Source: Margaritifera margaritifera (taxonomy: Eukaryota; Mollusca; Bivalvia; Unionida; Margaritiferidae). From it: 64,000 bases of DNA. The DNA lies in assembly GCA_029931535.1 (NCBI GenBank), contig JAQPZY010001500.1:1-64000 (forward strand), written 5' to 3'. Below, piece by piece: positions 38,102 to 48,500 of the stretch; within the stretch, counting starts at the first letter, position 1; every line of letters begins with the position of its first letter. Under the pieces are notes generated by a model. It was not told the origin of the DNA. It saw only the letters and a list, made by a program, of their open reading frames with translations, and did not search any database. The translations under genes and the position numbers were made by a program.

Positions 38102-38581
38102 CTACGTTTTCTGAGCTAAAGACAAGAGATAAGCATAATGTTCACAAAACCATCTTTCTACTTTAGCATCGTTTCTAGCATTCTCCCCATCATAACAAGT
38201 CACTAAATGTTCTAAGGGTAATTCAAGACTGCGTTGATGAAGAACATACACAAAATATTGTCCACACACCATGGAATCTGATCCTTGTAATCTCACATTA
38301 TTGAATCGAGTGGAGACAGCATTTCTTCTCATAAAGTGAATGATGTCATCTTCCAAAGGAGGTAATCCATAAGAATCAAAATACTCCACACTGTGATCGT
38401 TGGGAAAGTACACTGCCACCCAATGGGTTCCCGGTCGATGACTGTCGTCGGTATTGATGATATAGGCTTGAACGGCTTTAGGCTTGCGATGAGGAAGTTC
38501 ATCTTTAGATCACACCACAGGATTCCAAGAAGTGGTGTACGAACTGTGAGTCAACATGTAATGAAGTTCCCAGGTATCCAT
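38102..38581 (-). pseudogene. Adenain-like cysteine protease of the Polinton
   Basis: This family matures the capsid in adenoviruses and in Polinton virions. The frame from ATG 38581 encodes 160 codons. It shows the family landmarks 'GTHWVAVYF' (catalytic His) near codon 53, 'EYFDSYGLPP' (acidic residue) near codon 70, and 'GSDSMVCGQYFVYVL' (Gln-x-Cys region) near codon 109. An in-frame TGA at 38512-38510 (codon 24) truncates it early. The rest is intact, so loss is recent relative to the polymerase. It lies 4 bp downstream of the preceding fused capsid frame. Length is somewhat below that of adenoviral proteases (about 200 residues). Confidence 0.85.
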
Positions 38582-38585
38582 TTTT

Positions 38586-40341
38586 TCACAGGTAATGATA
38601 AGTCATCAATTCACACATGACTTTTTGTTTGAATATGTCTGTCAAGTAAGTCGATGAACCGCAGGTAGTCTCTGTACTCTGTTGCAAGAGAGCTTCGATG
38701 CGTTGGGTCTCCAGAGAAGTCAATGGAGGTAAGGAACGATCCTGCAAGTCTTTACACCACTTTCTCAACACCTTATCTTCTGAGATCAGAGACCATGCCT
38801 CATCCAGATACTCTTCCAATTTTTCTTCTGAAATCATCATCATACATTTGTCGTGTTGTTTCTGACTAGGATGATTAATTTCACATCCATACCAATGTTC
38901 TCTAGCCAGATCTGTGATTCTTTCAGCCAAATCCGTAGCAAAACAGGAGACTAAATGTTGTTCTTGTTCTGGCCATCTTGATATTTTCATTGTCTCTTTT
39001 TCTTCTTTTGGTTCTAGATCACAAAATCCCTCATCTTCTACCTCCATAGGTTCTTCGTGTTGCATCTTTTTTTCTTCTAATAGTCTAGAATCACTTTTCT
39101 CAAACTCTAGAGTATTGTCAAAATCTGCAAACAAGATAACGTTCACTGTGTTGACTAGAGCTAGTGCAAACTTAAGTTCCACATGAAGTTGGCCTGATTT
39201 TATAGGGTGGAAATGTCCTTCGTCGCTGCCTTGGTCGAGAGTGAAATCAAATCCACACAAAGCATATCCTCCTGCATAATCCTCGTACGAAATACCGTGA
39301 CTACTGTTGGTTCCTAACTGTCCTGTGACTTCAAACAGAGTCAAGTAAGATCTCAAGTAATTTTTCTGGGCAAAGTTAGGTTCAGAAGGTCTGGTACACA
39401 ACATCTTGCCATCTCGAGTGACTTCTATCTTAGATACATTGAAGTGTTAAAAGTCGAAAGGATTTTCATTGATGGCTCCGTTGAGGGCTGCATTACTGAC
39501 GGGGCCGATAAGCAAACATTTGGGGAGCCGTCCTTGGAACACATGATCTTCGATCTTGGATCGGAGTCCAGAGGCAATGGTAAACGTTTTCACTTCCACT
39601 CATCGCACAGGATACTTGGCGGTGGTTCTGCTCAAAGTTTGACTGATGTTGTTGGCTACTTTAGGTAACACTTCTACACGTCGCACGTAAAGTCAGGCTT
39701 CTTCGATAATTGTTTTGTACTCGTTCGCATTAGCCATCTAATTGAAGACGGTACTACTGCAATTCAGTCTCAGGCATACATCCAATCCGTTTAACAAATA
39801 CTTGTCTTGCAACCACATGTCCAAATGCAGACGATCCATCAGTTCTAAAGTGCGCCCTTGTCTGATTTTCTTTCGACGGTCGTTAAATCCCACATTGTGA
39901 GCATCGTCATCAGCAGTCAACGCTGTGTCGTTGAACTTTACCGAGGTGTCAGGTTTCCATACCACGGAAGCAACCAAATGGGTATTCTTGGCTTCTTTTC
40001 CGTACGTCACAAGATTTTCTAGGTACGCTCGGTAAGTGTAAGTATCCATGCTGCTGCTGACCAATTTGTTATTCAAGTACGGAAGCTACTCTGTCATCGG
40101 CCCCAGGATTGGTGTTATCTGTTTTGAGCATTTTGAGTTTCAGATACAAGTGACTGCTATTCAGATCGATGTAATCTTCGGTTTGTCTTTTGAGTTCAAA
40201 TTCGATAGGGGCTGAGGTCGTCAAAGATGATACAGGATGAAATTCTACCCACTAGGATTCTTGCATCATCATCATCATAGGTGGCATGGCAAACAGATCC
40301 AGTTCTGACTTGGTACATTCGCAAGAATCTCGGTGCATCAT
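38586..40341 (-). pseudogene. Polinton capsid-type protein (F54H12.2-like) fused to a downstream charged domain
   Basis: From ATG 40341 the sequence follows the F54H12.2-like Polinton protein: 'CECTKSELDLF' at the start, 'WVEFHPVSSLTTSAPIEF' and 'DYIDLNSSHLYLKLK' next, 'MDTYTYRAYLENL' (about 40050), and 'NYLRSYLTLFEVTG' to 'LHVELKFALALVNTVNVI' (39355-39135). I take it as a jelly-roll virion protein; whether major or minor capsid I cannot decide. A frameshift near 40081 and at least five in-frame stops break it. The last intact frame (39404-38586) runs past the usual end into about 130 residues with 'HWYGCEINHPSQKQHD', usually a separate protein, so a stop may have been lost. Confidence 0.75.
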
Positions 40342-40352
40342 TTTTTTCTCAG

Positions 40353-40791
40353 TTAGTAATCCAACACGTCTAATTCTCTGAAAGTTCTTCTTTTCTTTAT
40401 CTCTTTCTGAACACCATGTTTATGAGCTCTGAAAAGGTTTCGACGTTTCTTTCTGCCTTGTCCTTGCTGTGGCTTTAAGGAAGAAGTAATGCCAGTGCCA
40501 GAAGTGTGAAGCGGCTTTATAGAGGCGTCTCGGCGACCCAAAAGAGGATATCCAGTTTGCAGCAACAGATTTGTTTCCTGCTCTCATAAAGGCTTCTTTA
40601 GGATTTTGTTTGTCAATGAGGACGTTTTGAAGAAATTCTTTTCCTTGCGTCAAAGCAGCATCTTTTAAGGCATGCAATCCTCGAGTCACCATGGGTTGCA
40701 AGATGGGGGAAACCAGACGCAAAGTGGATTTTAACATATCTCCTAAACCATGTCCTCGTTGTCGAGCAACTCCTCGGTACACAGTATACAT
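40353..40791 (-). pseudogene. Small basic Polinton protein with Gly-rich start, one frameshift
   Basis: Two overlapping minus-strand frames (40791-40420 and 40565-40353) belong to one gene with a frameshift near 40560. The N-terminus 'YRGVARQRGHGLGDML' and amphipathic helix-like continuation resemble small virion proteins found between the capsid genes of other Polintons. The C-terminus is very basic ('GRKKRRNLFRAHKHG', 'QKEIKKRR'). A core or DNA-condensing role is an inference, in analogy with adenoviral minor core/pVI-like proteins. It starts about 6 bp after the preceding gene and ends 11 bp before the next. Confidence 0.6.
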
Positions 40792-40797
40792 CTTGTG

Positions 40798-41557
40798 TTA
40801 CAATTCACTGGAGAACAATTTTCGAAAATGTAGTTTCACCATGACTTAACCTTTAGTGAATTGAATATTTTGTCCCAGATCTCCTTTTATACTAATGCTG
40901 ACACTGTCAAAATACGATTTACTGACCGGAAGATAATGAGGATGTCAATTCGACAGGGTAACCAAATTACTTGTAAAATCGATCGCTGTTGTTGATGTCT
41001 TTCGTAGGAGCTATGGCAGGAACTATGGCTGTATTTCCACCCAACATAGCAAACAACTCAGGAGAAAAAGTGATGGACAATATTTTGCTGTCCGAAAAAT
41101 GGATTTTTAGACATTGAGAAACGGCATGATACTCGATCAGGATAGTTTTCTTGGTTTTGTCCAGGGCTGTGCCAAACTGGTCATTGAAAATAGCCACAAT
41201 GGTTTCCACCAGATGTCGAGCATTAAAATAATAGCCTGTGGGAATTCTCATGTGATAGATACTTACTTGAGCATTGGCGGGTGCCGGTCTTTTGAATTCG
41301 TAAAAGCCAGGATCATTTTTGTCGAAGTGTTCTTGCACTTGTTCGTTCAGGATATTGACAGCAAAAGTGTTTTGACCTTCGTTGATATTGAGGGCTTGCG
41401 TAGGATGAATGATTTCTACCAAAGCCACTTCCCAATGAGCTTCGTGATCCAGTTGTATGGACTGAGGTAATTTGGCCAGGAAACAACATAAGGTATTGTT
41501 GGGAAACACATCCATAGAACTGTCACTGGGTAAGGTTAAATAAAATTGGTTATTCAT
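40798..41557 (-). pseudogene. Polinton second capsid-type protein (penton/minor-capsid candidate), internally deleted
   Basis: The ATG at 41557 overlaps the stop of the membrane-protein frame (ATGA). The first 196 codons are open: 'FYLTLPSDSSMDVFPNNTL', 'HWEVALVEIIHPTQ', 'MRIPTGYYFNARHLVETI'. This start and the 'W.V.L.EI..P' segment are typical of a Polinton family usually near 350-400 residues. After the stop at 40967 the sequence jumps to the family's C-terminal segment ('HYLPVSKSYFDSVSI', 'VMVKLHFRK', 40935-40800), in another frame and with an in-frame TAA. So the middle is deleted and the end frameshifted. The penton role is inferred by family position. Confidence 0.65.
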
Positions 41558-41973
41558 AGTTTGAGGGTTCTGGTGTCCGAGGAGTCACTCGTTGTCAAAG
41601 GAGAATGATGTTCAAAATGTTCCAAAAGAGGGCTACTGTTTTTGTTGTTGTGAATGGAAGAAGGATGACTGGCGTTGGCCACACCGTTGTGATTGTTGTC
41701 GTTACTGTCCGTACTATATTTCAAGGAAGGACTGGGCAGATGATAACTGATGCAACTGCTGAGTAAAATGGTCAACAATTGTTTGTCACCTTGTTGCAAA
41801 CTCAAATTGTCAATCGCTGCTCAGATGACACAATACACCACAAAGATTAGGCAGAAAAAGACAATTTTATTTTTAGGCACACGTTCTCCGCACCACACCC
41901 ACAAAGGTTGTTTTTGTAATTCTTGAACAGAGGAACTCTGTGAAGAAGATGTAGCTGCTGTGTTGAACGGCAT
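41554..41973 (-). pseudogene. Small membrane protein of the Polinton, one premature stop
   Basis: From ATG 41973 a Ser-rich start leads to 'LWVWCGERVPKNKIVFFCLI' and a hydrophobic segment (residues about 37-52). An in-frame TGA (41823-41821) interrupts there. The frame then continues with 'NLSLQQGDKQLLTILLSSCI' (second hydrophobic segment) and a Ser/Asn/His-rich tail to 41554. Small two-helix membrane proteins of this type occur next to integrase in other Polintons; function unknown. It starts 5 bp after the integrase stop, and its stop overlaps the next gene's ATG. Confidence 0.6.
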
Positions 41974-41978
41974 GTTGG

Positions 41979-43086
41979 TTACTTCTTCTTTTTATAGTCG
42001 ACGACTTGGGAAGTGGCAATCCAAGAACCAAAACTATCAGGATATCCTTTCCAACACACTTTGACTTCTTCCACTCAACGTTTACCCACTTTACGTGTTC
42101 TTCGTTCGAGAATGCTTTCAAATATCGTACAAGTCGTCTTCTTTTTTGGACACTCGTTGTAACTCAGGCAAGTAAAAAGTTCCTTTTAACACTTCTCCGT
42201 GCATGTCTACCAATTTATAGATGGAAGGATCACGTCCAGGCACTTGTCCAGTGACACAAAACAATTCGGTAGTCCAGTTAGGTAAATTAACCTTTGTCAA
42301 AAGTGTGCTTGGTTTTCCCGATTCGAACCCAATCTCCCGTTTTGAGCACCAGGGTTTTCTTGTGTCCAATCTTAGGTGTACCGAACAATCAATCAAACAC
42401 CATCACTTCGTTTTCAGGGATGACATCTTCGGGGGCACATCCGATGCTACGATGGTACGATTGATTGTAAATTTTGACCAGACGTGGTAACACGTCAATG
42501 TACTTGAGAGTGTGTTGATGTGTACAATATTTCCACATGCGTTCTTTCAAAGTTCTTTGAAAACGTTCCACGACACTGGCTTTGGTTTCAGGATTTTCAG
42601 TGGTAAAAAAATGAATGTGCCGTTGTTTCAATTCTTTTTGAAAAGCTTGGTTTAGAAATTTGGTACCTTTGTCTGTTTGCCATCGTAAAGGGTGATGACG
42701 ACTTTGTTTCAACACCAGTTTTAAAGTGCGTACTAACTCGGCACTGCTTTTAGAAGTCAAAGGAACGACCCAAGCAAATTTGAAAACACATCAATGACAC
42801 AAAACAAATATTTGTAACCACGATTGTACGCTGCCAAATGAGAGACATCAGCTAAATCTGCTTGCCATTGATGATTGATGCCAGCCACTTTGGTTTGACT
42901 TCTGGAAAATTTTCGTTGAATGGGTTTGTGTAACGTGTATGTCGATTGTTCTTGTAACCATCGTCGTACTTCTGGCAAATGTACACTTTTTAATTTGCTT
43001 TTAGCTGCCTGATACAATTTTTCAACTCCTCCATAACCAGCAGCGTGTGCAGGATTGTAGTAATTGTTGGCTAAAAGTGTCTCCAT
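41979..43086 (-). pseudogene. Polinton integrase (retroviral-type DDE, chromodomain)
   Basis: Polinton integrases insert the element and create the 6-bp duplication. The N-terminal part (43086-42757) has 'HQWQADLADVSHL' with the first catalytic Asp. The core continues in another frame (42760-42389) with 'WQTDKGTKFLNQAF' (second Asp) and 'NPETKASVVERFQRTLKERM' (Glu). The C-terminal part includes 'LPNWTTELFCVTGQ' and a chromodomain-like 'KWVNVEW' stretch ending at 41979. The catalytic triad is preserved, but there is a one-base loss in an A run near 42778, an in-frame TGA near 42388, and further frameshifts near 42290 and 42118. Not functional. Confidence 0.85.
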
Positions 43087-43124
43087 GTTTATTTACTGCT
43101 CAATAAGTCACCCACTGTTCGATA

Positions 43125-43748
43125 CTACTTTTGGAGTCGTGAGGTATGGGAAGTTTGGACGAAGCTGCTTGATGCGTCCGACGAGCCACAGGAGTTGGTT
43201 GTGAAGTGGTGGGTTTTTTCTTGATGTCTCATTTCACTTCTGTCTTCCCTTCCTTTGTTTTTTCTTCTGCTAAAGAAGGGGTGGACAATCATCTTTTTAA
43301 CCCAAGCTTTCATTTCTTCTCGTTGAGGTGTAGGAGAGGGTCTTAACATGGAAGCTGCAATCTTACTAGGGATGGTGGGAGCAGACGGAGTTTGAAACAC
43401 TTCTCGTGTGTCATCTTCTTCTGTCGTCCCCATGGCGGTGTCTGCTGTTTTGGTGGTTTTAGGTTCGCTTTTCACCATGGCCTTGAAATCTCTCAGAGTG
43501 GGTTTAGCTGTTTCGTCTAAAGCTTTCTGGTGAAAGAGTTGAAGATGTTGCAATAGTTGTTAGTACCGTTGCGATTTTTCAGCTTCTGACAAATCACTTT
43601 GATCCATGAGCGATTGTAATTCTTGTTGTAACTGTGACATCTCGTTGAGATTAGGATTAGGAGGTAAATGAGGTATTTGATGTTCATACCAACGATGGAG
43701 TTCCATCCATCGTTTATAAGGAACTAAAGTCTGTTTTCGTCCTTCCAT
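43125..43748 (-). pseudogene. Conserved Polinton protein of unknown function, one premature TAA
   Basis: The ATG at 43748 opens 'MEGRKQTLVPYKRWMELHRW', then 'QLQQELQSLMDQSDLSEAEK', a helical segment. An in-frame TAA at 43562-43560 splits it; the same frame continues to 43125 with a Pro/Thr/Ser-rich, disordered tail. A protein starting with 'L.P...W' followed by a coiled region is common upstream of integrase in Polintons, but I know no function. A GATAAAAAGG box lies about 45 bp upstream (43793-43802). The second part is of unusual low complexity and may be evolving fast. Confidence 0.55.
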
Positions 43749-43829
43749 AAGATCCCAAGGTACAAGTGTGTTGTCTTTCCAAAGAAGGGTGTCCTTTTTA
43801 TCTTCTTTTTTCTTCTCGTCTTTATTGCA

Positions 43830-44118
43830 TGACTCCTCCTAAAATGGGTCCAGCAATCGTTCCTAACAATGGAGCCGCTAATTTTAACAACGCTCCTATC
43901 AGCATGAGTAGAAATCCTCCTCATTGCACCAGCATTTGTTTCTTTTGACTGAGAGGTATTTTCTTTTTGACCATTTGGCGAAGAACGTTCCGATGTTTGC
44001 CTAATTTTTGTTTCTGTGTCTTGGACAAAGGTACAGTTCCCTTCAACACATTTAAACAACATTCACACATGGTATCGATGATTTCTTTGGGGGCTGTATG
44101 AATGAGTTGTTTTCGCAT
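43830..44118 (-). pseudogene. Small conserved Polinton protein with basic helix and hydrophobic tail, one TGA
   Basis: From ATG 44118, 65 codons encode 'IIDTMCECCLNVLKGTVPLS' followed by a Lys/Arg-rich helix ('KHRNVLRQMVKKKIPLSQKK'). A TGA at 43923-43921 stops it, and the same frame continues with a Gly/Leu-rich hydrophobic tail ('GFLLMLIGALLKLAAPLLGT') to about 43830. This layout is seen in other Polintons as a short protein before the structural genes. The stop may be a CGA to TGA change, as an Arg is usual there. Possible membrane-active virion peptide; function not known. Confidence 0.55.
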
Positions 44119-44385
44119 GGGAGGATTGGATTAAGTCAGGATGGACAGCACATCCCAATGTTCGGCTAGACGAGGTGGAAGTCCTTTTTTGGTTTTGCCT
44201 TTCTTGGTATGACTAGGGTTTTGTTGGTGATGTGCCCTTTTTGGGGCCATCTTTGGTGTCTGGAGCTAAATAGAACTGAGGTCATTCTGATGTCACACTT
44301 CTTTTTTACACTGGAACACATCTCCACTGATGGTCAGCACGGCGTACCAACTTCATGACAACCATCACTCAACATTGAGGTGTTT

Positions 44386-44860
44386 TCAATGAACTAATCG
44401 TGTCAGTTTTTGTTTGGATAAATCCAGTAAACTTTGTAACACGCCTGTTCTGTCTTGGACTTTAGTTTTAGGTGAGGCCACTTTTTTAGCGGCAGCCGCA
44501 GTGGCCAGAGCAGCTGAAGTAGAGGTCCTCGGAGATGAAGAAATAGGTTTCCATTTCTGCATCAAATTAGGAAACGCGGTTCTAAAATCTGGTTTGGCAG
44601 GCATCATCACGAAGGGGGAAGAAGAAGTGGTTGGAGAAGGAGACACCGTCACCGCAATGCATGGCTTTCGGGAGTACGTGCCGTCCTAGCAGTAGTACCT
44701 CTCTTTCGGGCAGCTGGAGATGTTGTTGTTGTTGGTTTTTTCTTGGAAGGGTTTTTCTTCTTCTTGTGGCTTTTCTTTTTCTTGTGTGTGGTGGTGTGAT
44801 GTTGTGACCGACTTTGAGGGGATTTGGTTTTTTTCTTCTTCTTGGTTTTGGCTTGGGCAT
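44386..44860 (-). pseudogene. Lys/Arg-rich low-complexity protein region, frame uncertain
   Basis: Two frames compete. From ATG 44860 one gives a start rich in Pro, Lys and Arg ('MPKPKPRRRKKPNP'). The neighbouring frame gives long Lys/Thr/Ser runs ('KKKKSHKKKKNPSKKK'). Further left (44652-44386) a Ser/Ala-rich frame ends 'VLQSLLDLSKQKLTRL'. Such a basic protein next to the packaging gene could be a DNA-binding core protein, but that is an inference from composition only. Frameshifts probably connect the pieces. No start can be chosen securely. Confidence 0.35.
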
Positions 44861-44867
44861 TAGGATC

Positions 44868-45178
44868 TCATTTCAAAAGAGGACGAATCATGACACCTCC
44901 TAAAGAACCACTGCCACCAGGTGTCAAAATGATTTGTTTTTTAGTGTGTGGATCGATTCTTGGATCTGCCAGTTGTGACAACGCACTTTTATGTTTTTCA
45001 AAAAAGTATTGAGTTTGATGAGGGATGTGAATGATGCCTTGAAGTAATTGATGTGCTGTCAAAGTAAACCATCGTAAAACTTCTTTGAGACTAGCTTCTA
45101 ACAAATGGGCACGGACAAGTGCATTTTTTCGCGACTGATGCCATACAGGGCAGGAGGATGAGATTGAAAGGGAGTCAT
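44868..45178 (-). pseudogene. Small Polinton protein, frameshift near its start
   Basis: A TATA box (CTATAAAAATA, 45213-45223) lies 35 bp upstream of ATG 45178. After about 18 codons the frame shifts in an A run (about 45127) into a frame encoding 'NALVRAHLLEASLKEVLRWF', 'FFEKHKSALSQLADPRID' and 'ILTPGGSGSLGGVMIRPLL', ending at TGA near 44868. The Lys-rich middle and Gly-rich hydrophobic end resemble the layout of the 43830-44118 protein, so the two could be related. Function unknown. Confidence 0.45.
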
Positions 45179-45212
45179 CTTGTAGACTGTGGGAAAGAAA
45201 TGATGTGGTGGA

Positions 45213-45223
45213 TATTTTTATAG
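45213..45223 (-). promoter_or_regulatory. TATA box upstream of the 45178 start
   Basis: CTATAAAAATA on the minus strand, 35 bp before the ATG. It lies within the 3' end of the packaging ATPase gene, implying a very short 5' leader and promoters overlapping upstream genes. Confidence 0.4.
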
Positions 45224-45235
45224 TTTTTTTTTCTT

Positions 45236-45552
45236 TCAGAGAGTTGCCGAAGGGGACGTGTAAATGACAAGACCTCCTTCTTGACACCAATGGTGAAACA
45301 ATTGGGTACGAAATCTCAAATAATCGGGAGTGGTGGGTTTTAAATCGATGAGTAAATATGCATGAGGTGTTTGAGTGGCATTGTCGTACGCATAATTCAG
45401 CCAAGGAGTGCCCAACTGTTTGGTCAACGCTTGCACCTGCGATTTGTCTCTGGGACTTTTAAACAACACCACATAATTGGCATTGAGACTGTTGGTACGA
45501 TGGGCTTTACTTTGTTGAAATAAATTTTGAGTAATGTAAAGGATGCTGGCAT
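45236..45552 (-). pseudogene. Packaging ATPase, C-terminal half
   Basis: FtsK/HerA-type ATPases package DNA into Polinton and other jelly-roll virus capsids. This piece encodes 'SILYITQNLFQQSKAHRTNS' (sensor/ITQN motif), 'NYVVLFKSPRDKSQVQAL' and 'PHAYLLIDLKPTTPDYLRFR', typical of the second half of the family. It runs open to 45236. It is separated from its N-terminal half (50106-50526) by a 4551-bp transposon. Leaving that out with one TA copy makes one frame through the junction, although two TGA codons lie just before it in the N-terminal half. Confidence 0.85.
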
Positions 45553-45554
45553 TA

Positions 45555-48500
45555 CAGTACACGCATCGTGTTTTTATGAAAAAACACGTCGTGGGCGTGG
45601 AGCTTAATCCTTTTCACGATTTGTTGTCTTGGACAGGATATCGTGGTCGTCGTGGATTGTCCACGTCGTGGCTCGTAGTGGACGGATTAGGTTTTATTGC
45701 CCATTTGAAAGTCGCAGCAATATAATTATGTAATAGTGGACGCCCACTACCACGCCCACTACCACGCGTGGAACTTACCTATCGGCTCAGCTACATCACA
45801 CAGTGCAGAATGCTCTTTTTAATTTGTACGCAATGCCATTTAATATTCAAAGACTCGCTCGCTAAAATACATTCACATATGTGTATTGAAAGAGATGAAA
45901 GATAAATTGCCGAGAAAAGAGTCACGAATGATGCTTCACAAATTATACAAAGTTTAATTATCTTAATTTTAATGAGGGGGGGGGGAGAGATTCTGTTTTA
46001 AACAAACAAAGGGTAAAAGAAATCATACGTAAATACATGTATTAGCGGGTTTCATTCCATTATTAAATTAAAAGAATGCGAGAAATGTTGTCATTTTGTT
46101 TTTAATTACCCCAGTCACTTTTAAATGGTCTGCTTAAAATGTTCCCACGCAATATACAACCTCTACTATTCCAGCCTGTTTAGTACTTGCGACTCAAATA
46201 TACATGTCCATGCGACACATTTTCTCAGGAACTAGACACGTGTTTACTTTTACCGTAGACCTACTGTTTTTCCTCCAATTCTACGAAGCACATGATGCTG
46301 CATTCTATGACCAACAGCTTTAAAAAATATACTTAAGATTGCTGGTTTGGTCATCTGATGAGTTTAATATTACCAAATGGACTGGTGAAAGCGATAAAAA
46401 AGTGTGTAATCACGATTAATTTACTTCAATTGGTGAAACTTTTAAAATTTCTGGTGTTTTAATTAATGTATCATTCAGTAAGATTTATTTTGTGCTTTGG
46501 AATTACTTCTTTCTCCCCTTGTTTAACTTGTACTGTATTAACGCAAGCTGAACACATCATATATCTCAATAATGCCTTGTACATCACCCGAAATTGCGAC
46601 GCCACGTGTTTGCCAAGACTATAAAATCTATCTATATTATTGCACTCGTTGCTGTAAACATGTGGCTTCTTATTTTTCGTTAACTACTCCGACCTGGAGG
46701 TGGAAACGTTTTGGCTTCAGAGGTTGTAAATCCCAATTATTTCCTGTTCATTTTGAACCGTTCATATTAATTCTAAGGTGGTCGCGAATATGGTCAGGTC
46801 CACCTTGATTATTGCAGTAATGCTCTCTCATTGGACTTTCAGTCTATTAAATTTCTGAAGCATTAAGTTCGTACATGGTTAATTATGACCAGATTCGACA
46901 ATAGATAATAAGAAAAAAAGACAAAGGACACTAATAGCAGGTGAATAAACCCAATGAATTATATAAATTCTTGTTAAATACAAAATGAATTGCCAAGCAG
47001 CGATTTACATATTAACTTACTTATATAAAGAGTGGAATCAAAACTGTATTTCTAAATTTTGTCAGTAGACGAATTCCAAAATGAAGATGAACGAGGCACA
47101 TTTCTAAAATGCATACTCTCTAATTAGCAATGCCTGTTTCCAAGTTTGCGATGAAAGTTATGACTAACATCGATCGAAAGTTATGGTGCATAATCTCTCT
47201 CTCTCATGTTTGCATGTGATAAACACAATTTACTACAAAAAAGATGCATTTAAAAATAAAAATACAGAAAGCTTGTAGTGTAATACAGCTTTCTTAAACA
47301 TGTAATAGCTTTGTGTTGCTGCGATGGATTTGTATTATGTGCGCTGCGTTGCAAGATTAATTGGGAGAATACAAATTTTATATGGTTTATTTTATATACC
47401 GCTAGAAACCAGTTTTACGCAAAAATATCACAACTTGACCACATTGCGTTTCTCACTCCATATTACAAGTCCAAAATTCGTTGTTCCACACGCAACAAAA
47501 ATAGTTTCATTCAGAAGTTAATGCTTCTTTTGAAACATCGGGGCTACAAAAAATAAGATAGAAGCTCAACACTTCATGAATGGCCATGGTTAACAAGCGT
47601 AGCGGCTAACGTCAAAGTAAAAATGTCACTCCTCGGCTGCTGCTTGATGATAGATTCATGAATAAAGTGACGAAGAAAGTAACCTTTTTCATAAAAAATC
47701 ACTTCGTTTATGGCATGAACAGCCACTGAAAGAGAGCAACCTTCAATACCGTGTAGACGAATTCGGCTCATTTAAAAATTATCATCCTCTGAAATAATCA
47801 GTCATTTTTCTAAGTCTACAGATAAAGTTATTTGTATCCTGCTTTCAATAATTTCTTTAAAGAAGGTTTTGGAAACTGTGTAGACATTAAAGAAAAACTA
47901 TGACAAACTAATAACTAGTACAAGAAGTTCTGTATGAAATATCATTTATTGAGAAAACACACTAAAGTTGCCGCTTATGCCCAGAGGCAGGGTTGACGCG
48001 CTATTTGTTTATCTAACGCTGTTTCATTCACGTCTTTCTAGCGCTTGCATTACAGGATGTTATGCCAGCTGAATTGGCTTCATTAAACAGAAACCCTTGG
48101 TGTTTTCATAACAATATTCCCATGACATATTTGTATTCTGATTTAAGTAATTTAACTTCTACTCTATGTGCTACTGGGAGTGCGGGTGTGATAGGATTTA
48201 GCTTAAACAAAATTACACTTGTTGTGATTTTTAGAAAATAAAATATTAATAATTTTACGTGACTCAGGACCATTGCAGCATGTTACATTTAAGTGCTTGT
48301 TTCCTTTATCGGGAAAATAACAATACTATATGCTTTATATGCTAAATATATACCACTAGAAACCAGTTTTACGCTATAATATCAACACTTAACGGGTATG
48401 TGTTTCTGAGACTTTCTGTGTCTAAATTCGCTCTTCACAAACTAACATCTTAGTTTTAAAGCGTTTGATTTTGCGATAACAAGAAACATTTTTATTCAAG

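Noticed and set aside
41988..41996. TATA box (TATAAAAAG) for the membrane-protein gene
   Set aside because: It lies in the Lys-rich C-terminal codons of integrase and only about 15 bp before the ATG, too close to serve that start.
43766..45012. Plus-strand open frames (43766-43948, 44414-44689, 44824-45012)
   Set aside because: Antisense to conserved Polinton proteins with matching family features on the minus strand.
46572..47556. Open frames of about 80 codons in the nested transposon as transposase
   Set aside because: No DDE-type motifs, no helix-turn-helix, and parts lie inside diverged internal repeats.
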